Of a stretch of 64,000 bases of DNA, positions 44,952 to 55,452 are shown piece by piece; the stretch's first letter is position 1; each line of letters starts with the position of its first letter. A program made the position numbers and the translations under genes. Under the pieces are notes generated by a model. The model had not been told where the DNA came from. It searched no databases and saw only the letters and a program-made list of their open reading frames with translations. The stretch comes from Streptomyces mirabilis. Lineage in GTDB: Bacteria > Actinomycetota > Actinomycetes > Streptomycetales > Streptomycetaceae. The stretch covers positions 6,634,001 to 6,698,000 of the forward strand of contig NZ_CP074102.1 in NCBI RefSeq assembly GCF_018310535.1. The letters are read 5' to 3'.

Positions 44952-47909
44952 ATGAGACGAAGAGCGAGAGCGATCCTCGCTACGGGCGCGCTCCTGCTGG
45001 GCGGTGCGGGCATGGCGCCCATCGCCCAGGCGCAGAACGGCGGTTCACCCAAGCCCGACGCGAACGCCGTGAAGGTGTTCCACGCGGAGATCACGAAGCA
45101 GCAGATACCCCTGCTGCTCGCGGCCGGGCAGGACGGCCACGAACTCGGCGACACGACGTGGAAGAACGGCAAGAGCGCGGTCGAGGTCTACGTCACCGAC
45201 CAGCAGGCCAAGAAGCTGGAGAAGCAGGGCGTCCACCTCACCGAGCACACCTTGACGGCCAAGGCCGAGGCGCGGGTGGAGAGCGCGGCCCAGGGCGTGT
45301 TCCGCCCGTACAGCGGCAAGGGCAATCTCCAGGAGGAGATCGTCAAGACCGGCGCCGCCCACCCCGACCTCGCCAAGGTCGTCTCCATCGGCAAGACGGT
45401 CAACGGCCAGGACATCCTCGCGCTCAAACTGACCAAGGGCGCGAAGAAGACCAAGGACGGCTCCAAGCCGTCCGTGCTGTACATGTCCAACCAGCACGCG
45501 CGCGAGTGGATCACGCCCGAGATGACACGGCGTCTGATGCACTACTACTTGGACAACTACTCCACGAACAAACGCATCAAGAAGATCGTCGACTCCACCG
45601 AGCTGTGGTTCGTCCTGTCGGCCAACCCCGACGGCTACGACTACACGTTCAAGGACGCCGACGCCCGCCAGTGGCGCAAGAACCTGCGGGACGTGAACGG
45701 CGACGGGGTCATCTCCACCGGTGACGGTGTCGACCTCAACCGCAACTTCGCCTACAAGTGGGGCTACGACGACGAGGGTTCGTCACCCAACCCCACCAAT
45801 GAGACCTACCGCGGCGCGAGCCCCGGCTCCGAGCCCGAGACCAAGGCGCTCGACGCCTTCGAGAAGCGGATCGGTTTCACGTACGGCATCAACTACCACT
45901 CCGCCGCCGAACTGCTCCTCTACGGAGTGGGCTGGCAGGTGGCGACGCCCACCCCGGACGACGTGCTCTACAAGGCGCTCGCCGGAACCCCCGAGCACTC
46001 CGCGATCCCGGGCTACCACCCCCAGGTCTCCTCGGAGCTCTACACGACCAACGGCGAGGCGGACGGCCACGCGGGCAACGTCAACGGCATGGCGATGTTC
46101 ACCCCCGAGATGTCGACCTGTCAGACCGCCTCGGACCTCGACCCGAACGACGCCTGGAACGCGGCCGACTGCGCCTCGGTCTTCACCTTCCCTGACGACG
46201 AGAAGCTGATCGAGCAGGAGTTCGAGAAGAACGTCCCGTTCGCGCTCTCCGTCGCCGAGACCGCGGCCCACCCCGACCAGCCGTCGTCCGCGGTGGGCCT
46301 CGACGCACCCGACTTCACCCCGGCCCCCTTCACGACGTCGTACTCCCGCGGCGCCGACCAGGAGGTCTCCGTCGTCGTCCGCAAGTCCGTACGCGACAAG
46401 GAGCTCAAGTACCGCGTCAACGGCGGCCGTACGCTGGACATGGCGCTCAAGGCCTGGAAGGGCGGCGAGACCTACGGCGGCAAGGACAACCTCTACTTCG
46501 ACGAGTACCGCGCCGAGGTGAAGGACGGCGACCCCGGCGACAAGGTCGAGGTGTGGTTCACCGGTGAGACCAGGAGCGGCAAGAAGACCTCCAGTACGCA
46601 CTTCACGTACACCGTGGCCCAGCGGCCCAGTGCCGACACGCTGGTCGTCGCCGAGGAGGGCGCGACCGCCACGCAGTCCCAGGCCTACGTCGATGCCTTG
46701 AAGGCCAACGGCAAGAAGCCCCTCGTCTGGGACGTGGCGGCCCTGGGCGCGCCCGACGCGCTCGGCGTGCTCGACCACTTCAAGACGGTCGTCCACTACA
46801 CCGGCGCCGCACGGCCGGGCAACGCCACCCAGCTCCAACTGCGCGCCTTCCTCAACGAGGGCGGCAAGCTGATCGAGGCGGGCGAGCAGGCCGGCGGCAA
46901 CGTCGACCTAGGCGGCGGCACCCTTTCGAACGACTTCAGCCAGTACTACCTGGGTGCCTACTCCCGTACGTCCACTCCGGGGGCCAACGGATTCGCCGGC
47001 TCCGGAAAGCTCACCGGCTTCACGGGAGCGCTCGGCGACGCGCCCGGCAATCCGCTGAACACGGCGGGTACCTACGGCGTCACCTCGGACTCACTGGCGC
47101 CCGCGCAGTACCCGCAGTTCGCGTCGAGCGCGGGAGCGGGTCAGTTCGCCGGGACGGTCAACCCGTACGGGCCCTACGCGGGCTCGTACATGGCCGCCGC
47201 CGTGCACACCGACGACGCCTACAAGCGCCTCACCCGGACCATCGACCTCACCGGTGTCAGCGCCGCCGACAAGCCGACGCTGCGCACCCAACTCCTGTGG
47301 GACACCGAGCCCGGCTACGACCACGCCGTGCTCGAGGCCCACACCACCGGGGCCGACGACTGGACGACGCTCCCCGAGGCGGGCGGCGCCACCAGCACCG
47401 CGGTCCCCGCGGAGTGCGAGGCCGGATTCCTGGTCAGGGAGCACCCGTTCCTCAAGCGGTACCTGACGGTGAGTTCCACCGGCTGCGCCAACACCGGTAC
47501 CAGCGGGGCGTGGAACAGCTTCACCGGCGCCTCCAGCGGCTGGCAGCAGGTCAACTTCGACCTCAGCGCGTACGCCGGCAAGTCGGTCGAGGTGTCGCTG
47601 AGCTACATCACCGACCCGAACACCGGTGGTCACGGCGTCCTCGCGGACAACGCCTCCCTCGTCGTCGGCGGGGCGGCCACCGAGACCGAGGGCTTCGAGA
47701 CCTCCCTCGGGCCCTGGAGCGCCTCCGGACCGCCTCCGGGCAGTCCCTCCGTGCTCAAGGACTGGGCGCGGTACGGAGAGCTGTTCAAGACGTACGGCGG
47801 AGTCACCACGGACGACACGGTGCTGCTGGGCTTCGGCCTGGAGCACGTCACCGCGGCGGCCGACCGTGCGGCCCTCATCAAGAAGGCGCTCGGGGCGCTG
47901 AACAGCTAA
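44952..47909 (+). CDS. Secreted M14 zinc carboxypeptidase with C-terminal extension domains
   Basis: 985 residues. A Sec signal peptide (basic MRRRARA, then a hydrophobic core ending AQAQ, about residue 32) is followed by an N-terminal prodomain with VEVYVTDQQAKKLEKQGVHL. The M14 catalytic domain (about residues 125-440) has the zinc motif YMSNQHAREWITPE (His, Glu), NPDGYDYTF, DLNRNFAYKWG, GINYHSAAELLLYG (His) and the catalytic Glu in MFTPEMS. Beyond it are about 540 residues, including an immunoglobulin-like region, a ThuA-like stretch (VVAEEGATATQSQAYVDALKANG) and a jelly-roll-like region. GGGGGGCT precedes the ATG. Probably an extracellular exopeptidase. Confidence 0.93.
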   Translation: MRRRARAILATGALLLGGAGMAPIAQAQNGGSPKPDANAVKVFHAEITKQQIPLLLAAGQDGHELGDTTWKNGKSAVEVYVTDQQAKKLEKQGVHLTEHTLTAKAEARVESAAQGVFRPYSGKGNLQEEIVKTGAAHPDLAKVVSIGKTVNGQDILALKLTKGAKKTKDGSKPSVLYMSNQHAREWITPEMTRRLMHYYLDNYSTNKRIKKIVDSTELWFVLSANPDGYDYTFKDADARQWRKNLRDVNGDGVISTGDGVDLNRNFAYKWGYDDEGSSPNPTNETYRGASPGSEPETKALDAFEKRIGFTYGINYHSAAELLLYGVGWQVATPTPDDVLYKALAGTPEHSAIPGYHPQVSSELYTTNGEADGHAGNVNGMAMFTPEMSTCQTASDLDPNDAWNAADCASVFTFPDDEKLIEQEFEKNVPFALSVAETAAHPDQPSSAVGLDAPDFTPAPFTTSYSRGADQEVSVVVRKSVRDKELKYRVNGGRTLDMALKAWKGGETYGGKDNLYFDEYRAEVKDGDPGDKVEVWFTGETRSGKKTSSTHFTYTVAQRPSADTLVVAEEGATATQSQAYVDALKANGKKPLVWDVAALGAPDALGVLDHFKTVVHYTGAARPGNATQLQLRAFLNEGGKLIEAGEQAGGNVDLGGGTLSNDFSQYYLGAYSRTSTPGANGFAGSGKLTGFTGALGDAPGNPLNTAGTYGVTSDSLAPAQYPQFASSAGAGQFAGTVNPYGPYAGSYMAAAVHTDDAYKRLTRTIDLTGVSAADKPTLRTQLLWDTEPGYDHAVLEAHTTGADDWTTLPEAGGATSTAVPAECEAGFLVREHPFLKRYLTVSSTGCANTGTSGAWNSFTGASSGWQQVNFDLSAYAGKSVEVSLSYITDPNTGGHGVLADNASLVVGGAATETEGFETSLGPWSASGPPPGSPSVLKDWARYGELFKTYGGVTTDDTVLLGFGLEHVTAAADRAALIKKALGALNS

Positions 47910-47937
47910 CCCTGTGTGACTATCTCGTCAACATCGA

Positions 47938-47977
47938 GGGTGTTCCGTACCCCTACTGGTGGGTACGGAACACCCTG
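47938..47977 (+). terminator. Terminator after the M14 carboxypeptidase gene
   Basis: A perfect 16-bp stem (AGGGTGTTCCGTACCC at 47938-47953 with 47962-47977) and an 8-base loop; no T-run. Confidence 0.85.
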
Positions 47978-48022
47978 CCGTGTATGGGGTATCTCGATGT
48001 CACCGCAGACGCCCCGGGGAGG

Positions 48023-48028
48023 TAGGGT
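48023..48028 (+). promoter_or_regulatory. Candidate -10 (TAGGGT) of gap
   Basis: TAGGGT 71 bp upstream of the gap start; a weak GTCACC at 47999-48004, 18 bp upstream, could be the -35. AACGAGGAGAT at 48081-48091 is the Shine-Dalgarno sequence. Confidence 0.45.
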
Positions 48029-48084
48029 CGTAGGCGGTCGGGGACATCCCATACAACTCGCCGGCACTGAGTCGGCGTACCTAA

Positions 48085-49110
<1,026 letters not shown>

Positions 49111-49136
49111 GTCCCGGAGCAGGCACCTCTGATGTG

Positions 49137-49184
49137 AGAGCAGGGCTCGGGCAGCGCACAGCCGCGTTGTCCGAGCCCTGCTCT
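49137..49184 (+). terminator. Hairpin between gap and pgk
   Basis: A 14-bp perfect stem (49137-49150 with 49171-49184) and a 20-base loop, 26 bp after gap. No T-run; it may terminate or attenuate. Confidence 0.8.
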
Positions 49185-49240
49185 GTGCACGGATCGATCA
49201 GCCCTCCCGGACAACACAGAGCCCTCCTAGGAGTCCCTTC

Positions 49241-50452
49241 ATGAAGACGATCGACGAACTTCTCACCGAAGGCGTGGACGGCAAGCGGGTCTTCGTCCGC
49301 GCCGACCTGAACGTGCCGCTGGCCGACGGCCTCATCACCGACGACGGCCGTATCCGCGCCGTCCTGCCCACCATCAAGGCCCTCGCCGAAGCGGGCGCCA
49401 AGGTGGTCGTCGCCTCGCACCTGGGCCGCCCCAAGGGCGCCCCGGACCCGGCGTTCTCCCTGCTGCAGCCCGCCGAGCGTCTCGGTGAACTGCTCGGCGC
49501 CCCCGTGGCGTTCGCCCAGGACACCGTCGGCCCCGCCGCCCACGACGCCGTGAACGGCCTCCAGCCCGGCCAGGTCGCCGTGATCGAGAACCTGCGCTTC
49601 AACCCGGGTGAGACGTCCAAGGACGACACCGAGCGCGGCGAGTTCGCCGACCAGCTCGCCGCCCTGGCCGATGTCTACGTAGGCGACGGTTTCGGTGCCG
49701 TGCACCGCAAGCACGCCTCCGTGTACGACCTCCCGGCGCGCCTTCCGCACTACGCGGGCTACCTCATCGCCACCGAGGTCAACGTCCTGAAGAAGCTCAC
49801 CGAGGACGTCAAGCGCCCCTACGTCGTCGCGCTCGGCGGCGCCAAGGTCTCCGACAAGCTCGCCGTCATCGACCAGCTGCTCGGCAAGGCCGACCGTCTG
49901 CTCATCGGCGGCGGCATGGCGTACACCTTCCTCAAGGCCAAGGGGTACGAGGTCGGCATCTCCCTCCTCCAGGAGGACCAGGTTCCGGCCGTCAAGGAGT
50001 ACATGGACCGCGCGGAGAAGAACGGCGTCGAGCTAGTCCTCCCCGTCGACGTCCTGGTCGCTCCGGAGTTCCCGGACCTCAAGACCAAGGCCCCCGCCAA
50101 CCCGACCACCGTCGCCGCGGACGCCATCCCGGCCGACCAGGAGGGCCTGGACATCGGTCCGGAGACCCGCAAGCTGTACGCCTCGAAGCTCGCCGACGCG
50201 GCCACCGTCTTCTGGAACGGTCCGATGGGCGTCTTCGAGCACCCCGACTACGCCGAGGGCACCAAGGCGGTCGCCCAGGCCCTCGTCGAATCCCCGGCCT
50301 TCACGGTCGTCGGCGGTGGCGACTCCGCCGCGGCCGTCCGCATCCTGGGCTTCGACGAGAAGGCATTCGGTCACATCTCGACCGGTGGCGGCGCCTCCCT
50401 CGAATACCTCGAGGGCAAGACGCTCCCCGGCCTCGCCGCACTGGAGGACTGA
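49241..50452 (+). CDS. pgk: Phosphoglycerate kinase
   Basis: 403 residues. The 3-phosphoglycerate site has RVFVRADLNVPLADG and VVVASHLGRPKG; VIENLRFNPGE and GDGFGAVHRKHAS follow, then the hinge and nucleotide site ALGGAKVSDKLAVI, FWNGPMGVFEH and VVGGGDSAAAVR. It makes ATP from 1,3-bisphosphoglycerate. GGAG precedes the ATG. Only 6 bp separate it from tpiA, so these two are surely co-transcribed. Confidence 0.97.
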   Translation: MKTIDELLTEGVDGKRVFVRADLNVPLADGLITDDGRIRAVLPTIKALAEAGAKVVVASHLGRPKGAPDPAFSLLQPAERLGELLGAPVAFAQDTVGPAAHDAVNGLQPGQVAVIENLRFNPGETSKDDTERGEFADQLAALADVYVGDGFGAVHRKHASVYDLPARLPHYAGYLIATEVNVLKKLTEDVKRPYVVALGGAKVSDKLAVIDQLLGKADRLLIGGGMAYTFLKAKGYEVGISLLQEDQVPAVKEYMDRAEKNGVELVLPVDVLVAPEFPDLKTKAPANPTTVAADAIPADQEGLDIGPETRKLYASKLADAATVFWNGPMGVFEHPDYAEGTKAVAQALVESPAFTVVGGGDSAAAVRILGFDEKAFGHISTGGGASLEYLEGKTLPGLAALED

Positions 50453-50458
50453 CCCCGC

Positions 50459-51235
50459 ATGACGACCCGTATGCCGCTGATGGCAGGCAACTGGAAGATG
50501 AACCTCAACCACCTCGAGGCCATCGCGCACGTCCAGAAGCTCGCCTTCGCCCTGGCCGACAAGGACTACGAGGCCTGTGAGGTCGCCGTCCTGCCGCCCT
50601 TCACCGACCTGCGCTCCGTGCAGACCCTGGTCGACGGTGACAAGCTCAAGATCAAGTACGGCGCGCAGGACCTCTCGGCGCAGGACTCCGGTGCCTACAC
50701 CGGAGAGATCTCGGGCCCGATGCTGTCCAAGCTGAAGTGCACGTATGTGGCGATCGGCCACTCCGAGCGCCGGCAGTACCACAACGAGACCGACGAGATC
50801 GTCAACGCCAAGGTCAAGGCCGCCTTCAAGCACGGTCTGACCCCGATCCTGTGCGTCGGCGAGGAGCTGGACGTCCGGGAGGCGGGCAACCACGTCGCGC
50901 ACACGCTCTCCCAGGTCGACGGGGGTCTCAAGGACGTCCCGGCCGAGCAGGCCGAGTCGATCGTGATCGCGTACGAGCCGGTCTGGGCCATCGGCACCGG
51001 CAAGGTCTGCGGCTCCGACGACGCCCAGGAGGTCTGCGCGGCGATCCGCGCCCGGCTGGCCGAGCTGTACTCCCAGGAAGTGGCCGACCAGGTCCGTATC
51101 CAGTACGGCGGCTCCGTGAAGTCCGGCAATGTCGCGGAGATCATGGCGAAGCCCGACATCGACGGCGCCCTGGTCGGCGGCGCCTCTCTGGACGCCGACG
51201 AGTTCGTCAAGATCGTCCGCTTCCGCGACCAGTAA
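50459..51235 (+). CDS. tpiA: Triosephosphate isomerase
   Basis: 258 residues. AGNWKMN has the catalytic Lys, [13 protein letters not shown] the catalytic His, [12 protein letters not shown] the catalytic Glu and the flexible loop, and [11 protein letters not shown] the phosphate-binding loop. It interconverts dihydroxyacetone phosphate and glyceraldehyde 3-phosphate. The Shine-Dalgarno sequence GGAGGA lies in the end of pgk. Confidence 0.97.
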   Translation: MTTRMPLMAGNWKMNLNHLEAIAHVQKLAFALADKDYEACEVAVLPPFTDLRSVQTLVDGDKLKIKYGAQDLSAQDSGAYTGEISGPMLSKLKCTYVAIGHSERRQYHNETDEIVNAKVKAAFKHGLTPILCVGEELDVREAGNHVAHTLSQVDGGLKDVPAEQAESIVIAYEPVWAIGTGKVCGSDDAQEVCAAIRARLAELYSQEVADQVRIQYGGSVKSGNVAEIMAKPDIDGALVGGASLDADEFVKIVRFRDQ

Positions 51236-51360
51236 GTATGCGCTAGCGGCGATTCGTCGTACCCTTGCGGGGGTCGTGGCCTTCGGAGTGGGCTTGAGGT
51301 GCTCACCCAGTAGGCTTCGGCCCCCGTCGTCCATTCAGTTCCGAGGAAGTTGGTCCAGCC

Positions 51361-51597
51361 GTGGTTTTGGGGTTCTCGATCGCCCTGATCGTCTTCAGCC
51401 TGCTGCTGATGCTGCTGGTGCTGATGCACAAGGGGAAGGGCGGCGGTCTCTCCGACATGTTCGGTGGCGGCATGCAGTCGTCCGTCGGTGGCTCCTCGGT
51501 CGCCGAGCGCAACCTCGACCGCATCACCGTGGTGATCGGTCTGCTCTGGTTCGCGTCCATTGTCGTGCTCGGCATCCTGATGAAGGTCAACAACTGA
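51361..51597 (+). CDS. secG: Preprotein translocase subunit SecG
   Basis: 78 residues, normal for SecG, with two membrane helices (FSIALIVFSLLLMLLVLMH and VIGLLWFASIVVLGILM) and the conserved loop HKGKGGGLSDMFGGG. It stabilises the SecYE channel. The GTG start is preceded by GAGGAAG. The tpiA-secG neighbourhood is widespread in Gram-positive genomes. Confidence 0.95.
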   Translation: MVLGFSIALIVFSLLLMLLVLMHKGKGGGLSDMFGGGMQSSVGGSSVAERNLDRITVVIGLLWFASIVVLGILMKVNN

Positions 51598-51657
51598 TCA
51601 CCGACCGGCATCGGTACAGCAGCACAACTGCACATTACGCAAGCACAATCCGCACGT

Positions 51658-51707
51658 AAGGCCCCATGTCCGGTACGCGCCCCCAGGCGCGGCCTATCAT
51701 GGGGCTT
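51658..51707 (+). terminator. Long imperfect hairpin after secG
   Basis: AAG-GCCCCATG (51658-51668) pairs with CATGGGGCTT (51698-51707) with one bulged base, and GCGCC/GGCGC pair inside. It probably ends the glycolytic transcript before the next promoter. Confidence 0.6.
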
Positions 51708-51739
51708 GCGTCTAGGGGCCGGGGTGTAACTCCAATCAC

Positions 51740-51767
51740 TGGACGCGCGTTGGGCCTTACGTAGACT
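51740..51767 (+). promoter_or_regulatory. Candidate promoter of the rbpA-like gene
   Basis: TGGACG (51740-51745), 16-bp spacer, TAGACT (51762-51767), 66 bp before the GTG start. I looked for a SigR-type GGAAT/GTT pair, since RbpA can be SigR-controlled, and found none. Confidence 0.45.
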
Positions 51768-51833
51768 GAGGCGCTCGCAGCGAAGCGTCACGCCGACTCG
51801 CTTCGCGGCACCATCACGCAGGGAGTTACGACC

Positions 51834-52169
51834 GTGGCAAGTGGCAACGCGATCCGAGGAAGCCGGGTCGGGGCGGGGCCGATGGGCGAGGCCGAGCGCG
51901 GCGAGTCCGCGCCGCGGCTGCGCATCTCCTTCTGGTGCTCCAATGGGCACGAGACGGTGCCCAGCTTCGCCAGCGACGCGCAGGTTCCCGAGACCTGGGA
52001 CTGTCCGCGCTGCGGCTTTCCCGCCGGGCAGGACCAGGACAACCCGCCGGACCCGCCGCGCACCGAGCCGTACAAGACGCACCTCGCGTACGTACGGGAG
52101 CGGCGCAGCGACGCGGACGGCGAGGCGATCCTCGCCGAGGCGCTCGCCAAACTGCGGGGCGAAATCTAG
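51834..52169 (+). CDS. rbpA: RbpA-family RNA-polymerase-binding protein
   Basis: 111 residues. The N-terminal tail NAIRGSRVGAG and a zinc-ribbon-like core with FWCSNGHETVPS (Cys, His) and DCPRCGFPAG (CxxC) match RbpA, and the C-terminal YKTHLAYVRERRSDADGEAI corresponds to its sigma-interaction domain. RbpA binds RNA polymerase with the principal sigma factor and promotes open-complex formation. The sequence differs from the main S. coelicolor RbpA as I remember it, so it may be the paralogue. GGGAG precedes the GTG by 8 bases. Confidence 0.88.
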   Translation: MASGNAIRGSRVGAGPMGEAERGESAPRLRISFWCSNGHETVPSFASDAQVPETWDCPRCGFPAGQDQDNPPDPPRTEPYKTHLAYVRERRSDADGEAILAEALAKLRGEI

Positions 52170-52179
52170 GGGTTGAGAA

Positions 52180-52207
52180 CCGGCCGGGCACCGAGGTGCC
52201 TGGCCGG
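52180..52207 (+). terminator. Terminator after the rbpA-like gene
   Basis: CCGGCCGGGCACC (52180-52192) pairs with GGTGCCTGGCCGG (52195-52207) over 13 positions with one G-T pair, then TGTGTTTCG. Confidence 0.75.
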
Positions 52208-52357
52208 ATGTGTTTCGTACGCCGGGTCGCGCACGGGCGCACCGCCGGGGCGCACCGTCGTGCCGACCCGGTTGCGGAGCGCCCGCGGCGCTGCCGCGAG
52301 CCGATTGTCAGTGGTGCCCTCTACGGTTCTTGAAGTGACGGAACCAGAGGGGGCGTT

Positions 52358-53626
52358 GTGACGACGGTCGAGGCGGCGGGGGTGCGGGCACCCGCGTGGC
52401 GCGGGGGCTTCGGGCGCCTGTGGAGCGCGGCGGTGGTGTCGCGTTTCGGGGACGCCCTGCGCACCGCAGCGCTGCCGCTGCTCGCCGTGCGGCTCACGGA
52501 CGATCCGCTCGTCATCGCCTCTGTCACGGCCTGTGGCTACCTCCCCTGGCTCTTCTTCGGGCTGCTGGGCGGCGCGGTCGCGGACCGGGTGGACCAGCGG
52601 CGGGCGATGTGGGCCGTCGACATCGTGCGCGGCGGGCTGGTGGCCTGCTTCGCCCTCGCCGTCGGGCTCGGCCACGCCACGATCGGCCTGCTGATCATGC
52701 TCGCCTTCGCCCTGACCACCCTCCAGACGCTGTTCGACAACGCGTCCACGGCCCTGCTGCCCTCTCTGGTGGACAAAGAGGCCCTGGGCGGCGCCAATGC
52801 CCGGCTGATGACCGGCCAGCAGTTCGCCGGCGGTTTCCTGGCCGGCCCCTTCGTGCCGGTGCTGCTCACCCTCGGGGCCGCCGCGCCGTTCGCGGCCGAC
52901 GCACTCACTTATCTGCTGGCCGCGGCCCTCGTGGCCTCCCTGCGGATCCGGGCGCCCGAGCGGGAGCCCCGGCCCGCCGGGAGCACCCTGCGGGCGGAGG
53001 TGGCCGAAGGAGTGCGCACCCTGTGGCACGACAGGGTGCTGCGCGCGGTCTGCACGGCCACACTGCTGTGCAACATCGGCATGGGGGCCCTGATCGCCAC
53101 CCTGGTCCTGCACGTGACCGGCTGGCTGCACGCGGGAAACGTGGGCTTCGCGGCCGCGATGACGGCCTACTCGGCCGGATCCCTGGCCGGGGGAGTGCCG
53201 GCCCAGTGGATCGCGCGCCGGATCGGACGGGTGCGGAGCCTGTTCCTGTGCGGATGCGTCCAGACGGCGGCCCTGGTACTCCTCGGCACCGTCCGCCATC
53301 TGGGTGCACTCCTCGTGGGCATGGCACTGCTCGGACTGATGGGCATGGTGTGGAACGTCAACCAGGTCACGCTGATGCAGCAGCGCAGCCCGGCAGTCAT
53401 GGTGGGCCGCGTCAGCTCCGCGTTCCGCACCGCCTCCACCTCCGGGGCCCCGCTCGGCGCCCTGCTCGGCGGCACCGTGGCGGGTGCCTACGGGCTGAAC
53501 GGGCCCGCGCTGTTCGCGGCCGTCCTCTTCGGGCTCGCCGTCATCTCGCTGATACCCGCGCATCTGCCGGACGTATCTGTTGTTGAGCCGGACGACGGCG
53601 CTACGACAGCTCACGTCAAGCCCTGA
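52358..53626 (+). CDS. MFS exporter, enterobactin exporter (EntS)-like
   Basis: 422 residues with about twelve membrane helices. The MFS_3 hallmarks are RLWSAAVVSRFGDALRTAALPLLAV at the start, GAVADRVDQRRAMWAVDIVRGG after helix 2, LFDNASTALLPSLVDKEALGGANARLM, and a second-half loop RRIGRVRSLFL. Related proteins export siderophores or drugs; the substrate here is unknown. The GTG start has GGGGGCG upstream. It interrupts the otherwise conserved run rbpA-pgi and may be strain-specific. Confidence 0.85.
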   Translation: MTTVEAAGVRAPAWRGGFGRLWSAAVVSRFGDALRTAALPLLAVRLTDDPLVIASVTACGYLPWLFFGLLGGAVADRVDQRRAMWAVDIVRGGLVACFALAVGLGHATIGLLIMLAFALTTLQTLFDNASTALLPSLVDKEALGGANARLMTGQQFAGGFLAGPFVPVLLTLGAAAPFAADALTYLLAAALVASLRIRAPEREPRPAGSTLRAEVAEGVRTLWHDRVLRAVCTATLLCNIGMGALIATLVLHVTGWLHAGNVGFAAAMTAYSAGSLAGGVPAQWIARRIGRVRSLFLCGCVQTAALVLLGTVRHLGALLVGMALLGLMGMVWNVNQVTLMQQRSPAVMVGRVSSAFRTASTSGAPLGALLGGTVAGAYGLNGPALFAAVLFGLAVISLIPAHLPDVSVVEPDDGATTAHVKP

Positions 53627-53698
53627 TCAATTAGGTTGGGACCGGCAGTGGGGCGAGGCAAGCAGCAGCACACGCAGGAAAGAAGGCGGAAGCCAGAG

Positions 53699-55351
53699 AT
53701 GAACGCAGACAGCCGTGCCAGGCTCAACCAGACGCCCGAGTGGACCGCTCTGGCCAAGCACCGCGAGGAGCTCGCGGAGACCCATCTGCGGGACCTGTTC
53801 GCAACCGACCCCGGGCGCGGAACGGGGTACACCCTTCAGGTCGGCGATCTGCACGTCGACTACTCCAAGCACCTGGTCGCCGACGAGACGCTGCGGCTGC
53901 TGCGCGAGCTGGCAGCGGCGACCGACGTCTTCGGGCTGCGGGACGCCATGTTCCGCGGCGAGAAGATCAACGTCACCGAGAACCGGGCCGTGCTCCACGT
54001 GGCGCTGCGTGCCCCGCGCGACGCGGTGATCGAGGTCGACGGGGAGAACGTCGTCCCTGGCGTGCACGCCGTGCTCGACAAGATGGCCGACTTCGCCGAG
54101 CGGGTCCGCTCCGGCGAGTGGACCGGCCACACCGGCAAGCGCATCAAGAACGTCGTGAACATCGGTATCGGCGGCTCCGACCTCGGCCCGGCGATGGCCT
54201 ACGAGGTGCTGCGCTCCTTCACCGACCGCGACCTCACGGTCCGCTTCGTGTCGAACGTGGACGGCGCCGACCTGCACGAGGCCGTCCGCGACCTCGACCC
54301 GGCCGAGACACTGTTCATCATCGCCTCGAAGACGTTCACCACCATCGAGACGATCACCAACGCGACCTCCGCGCGCGACTGGCTGCTCACCGAGCTGAAG
54401 GCCGGTCAGGAGGCCGTGGCCAAGCACTTCGTGGCGCTGTCGACCAATGCCGAGAAGGTCGCCGACTTCGGTATCGACACGGCCAACATGTTCGAGTTCT
54501 GGGACTGGGTCGGCGGACGGTACTCGTACGACTCCGCGATCGGTCTGTCCCTGATGATCGCGATCGGGCCGGACCGCTTCCGGGAGATGCTCGACGGGTT
54601 CCACCTCGTCGACGAGCACTTCCGCACCGCGCCCGTCGAGACCAATGTGCCGCTGCTGATGGGCCTGTTGGGTATCTGGTACGGCAACTTCCACAACGCC
54701 CAGTCGCATGCGGTGCTGCCGTACTCGCACTACCTTTCGAAGTTCACGGCGTATCTGCAACAGCTGGACATGGAGTCCAACGGCAAGTCCGTGGAGCGCG
54801 ACGGGCACGACGTGGAGTGGGAGACCGGCCCGGTCGTGTGGGGGACGCCCGGTACCAATGGGCAACACGCTTACTACCAGCTCATCCACCAGGGCACGAA
54901 GCTGATCCCGGCGGACTTCATCGGCTTCGCCGAGCCGGTCGCCGATCTGCTGCCGGGTCTGGTCGCCCAGCACGACCTGCTGATGGCGAACTTCTTCGCG
55001 CAGACCCAGGCCCTCGCCTTCGGCAAGACGCCGGACGAGGTGCGCGCCGAGGGCGTGGCCGAGGAACTGGTCCCGCACAAGACGTTCAAGGGCAACCACC
55101 CGACGACGACGATTCTCGCGAGGGAGCTGTCGCCGTCGGTGCTCGGCCAGTTGGTCGCCCTCTACGAGCACAAGGTGTTCGTCCAGGGAGCGGTCTGGAA
55201 CATCGACTCCTTCGACCAGTGGGGTGTCGAGCTCGGCAAGGTCCTCGCCAAGCGGGTCGAACCCGCGCTGACCGAGGGTGCGGAAGTGCCTGGCCTGGAC
55301 GAGTCGACGAAGGCGCTCGTCGCGAAGTACCGGGAGCTGCGCGGCCGGTAG
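53699..55351 (+). CDS. pgi: Glucose-6-phosphate isomerase
   Basis: 550 residues. The PGI signatures are [53 protein letters not shown] (sugar-phosphate site), [40 protein letters not shown] with the catalytic His region, and [23 protein letters not shown]. It converts glucose 6-phosphate and fructose 6-phosphate. The start at NADSRARL is chosen because the 21 residues upstream are not conserved. It closes the glycolytic group and is followed by a hairpin. Confidence 0.97.
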   Translation: MNADSRARLNQTPEWTALAKHREELAETHLRDLFATDPGRGTGYTLQVGDLHVDYSKHLVADETLRLLRELAAATDVFGLRDAMFRGEKINVTENRAVLHVALRAPRDAVIEVDGENVVPGVHAVLDKMADFAERVRSGEWTGHTGKRIKNVVNIGIGGSDLGPAMAYEVLRSFTDRDLTVRFVSNVDGADLHEAVRDLDPAETLFIIASKTFTTIETITNATSARDWLLTELKAGQEAVAKHFVALSTNAEKVADFGIDTANMFEFWDWVGGRYSYDSAIGLSLMIAIGPDRFREMLDGFHLVDEHFRTAPVETNVPLLMGLLGIWYGNFHNAQSHAVLPYSHYLSKFTAYLQQLDMESNGKSVERDGHDVEWETGPVVWGTPGTNGQHAYYQLIHQGTKLIPADFIGFAEPVADLLPGLVAQHDLLMANFFAQTQALAFGKTPDEVRAEGVAEELVPHKTFKGNHPTTTILARELSPSVLGQLVALYEHKVFVQGAVWNIDSFDQWGVELGKVLAKRVEPALTEGAEVPGLDESTKALVAKYRELRGR

Positions 55352-55375
55352 GCGCGGACGCGCGTGGGTCACGGA

Positions 55376-55402
55376 AAGCGGGCGGCGGGAGTCCGCCCGC
55401 TT
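55376..55402 (+). terminator. Terminator after pgi
   Basis: AAGCGGGCGG (55376-55385) pairs with CCGCCCGCTT (55393-55402) around a 7-base loop. Confidence 0.75.
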
Positions 55403-55452
55403 CCCGTAGACTCCCGGGCGATCATGCAGATGAAGGCTCGGGGGAGCGGAAG

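Noticed and set aside
51658..51710. The secG-rbpA gap hairpin as a tRNA or small RNA gene
   Set aside because: No cloverleaf, no TTCRA arm or anticodon loop; the structure is a simple terminator-like hairpin.
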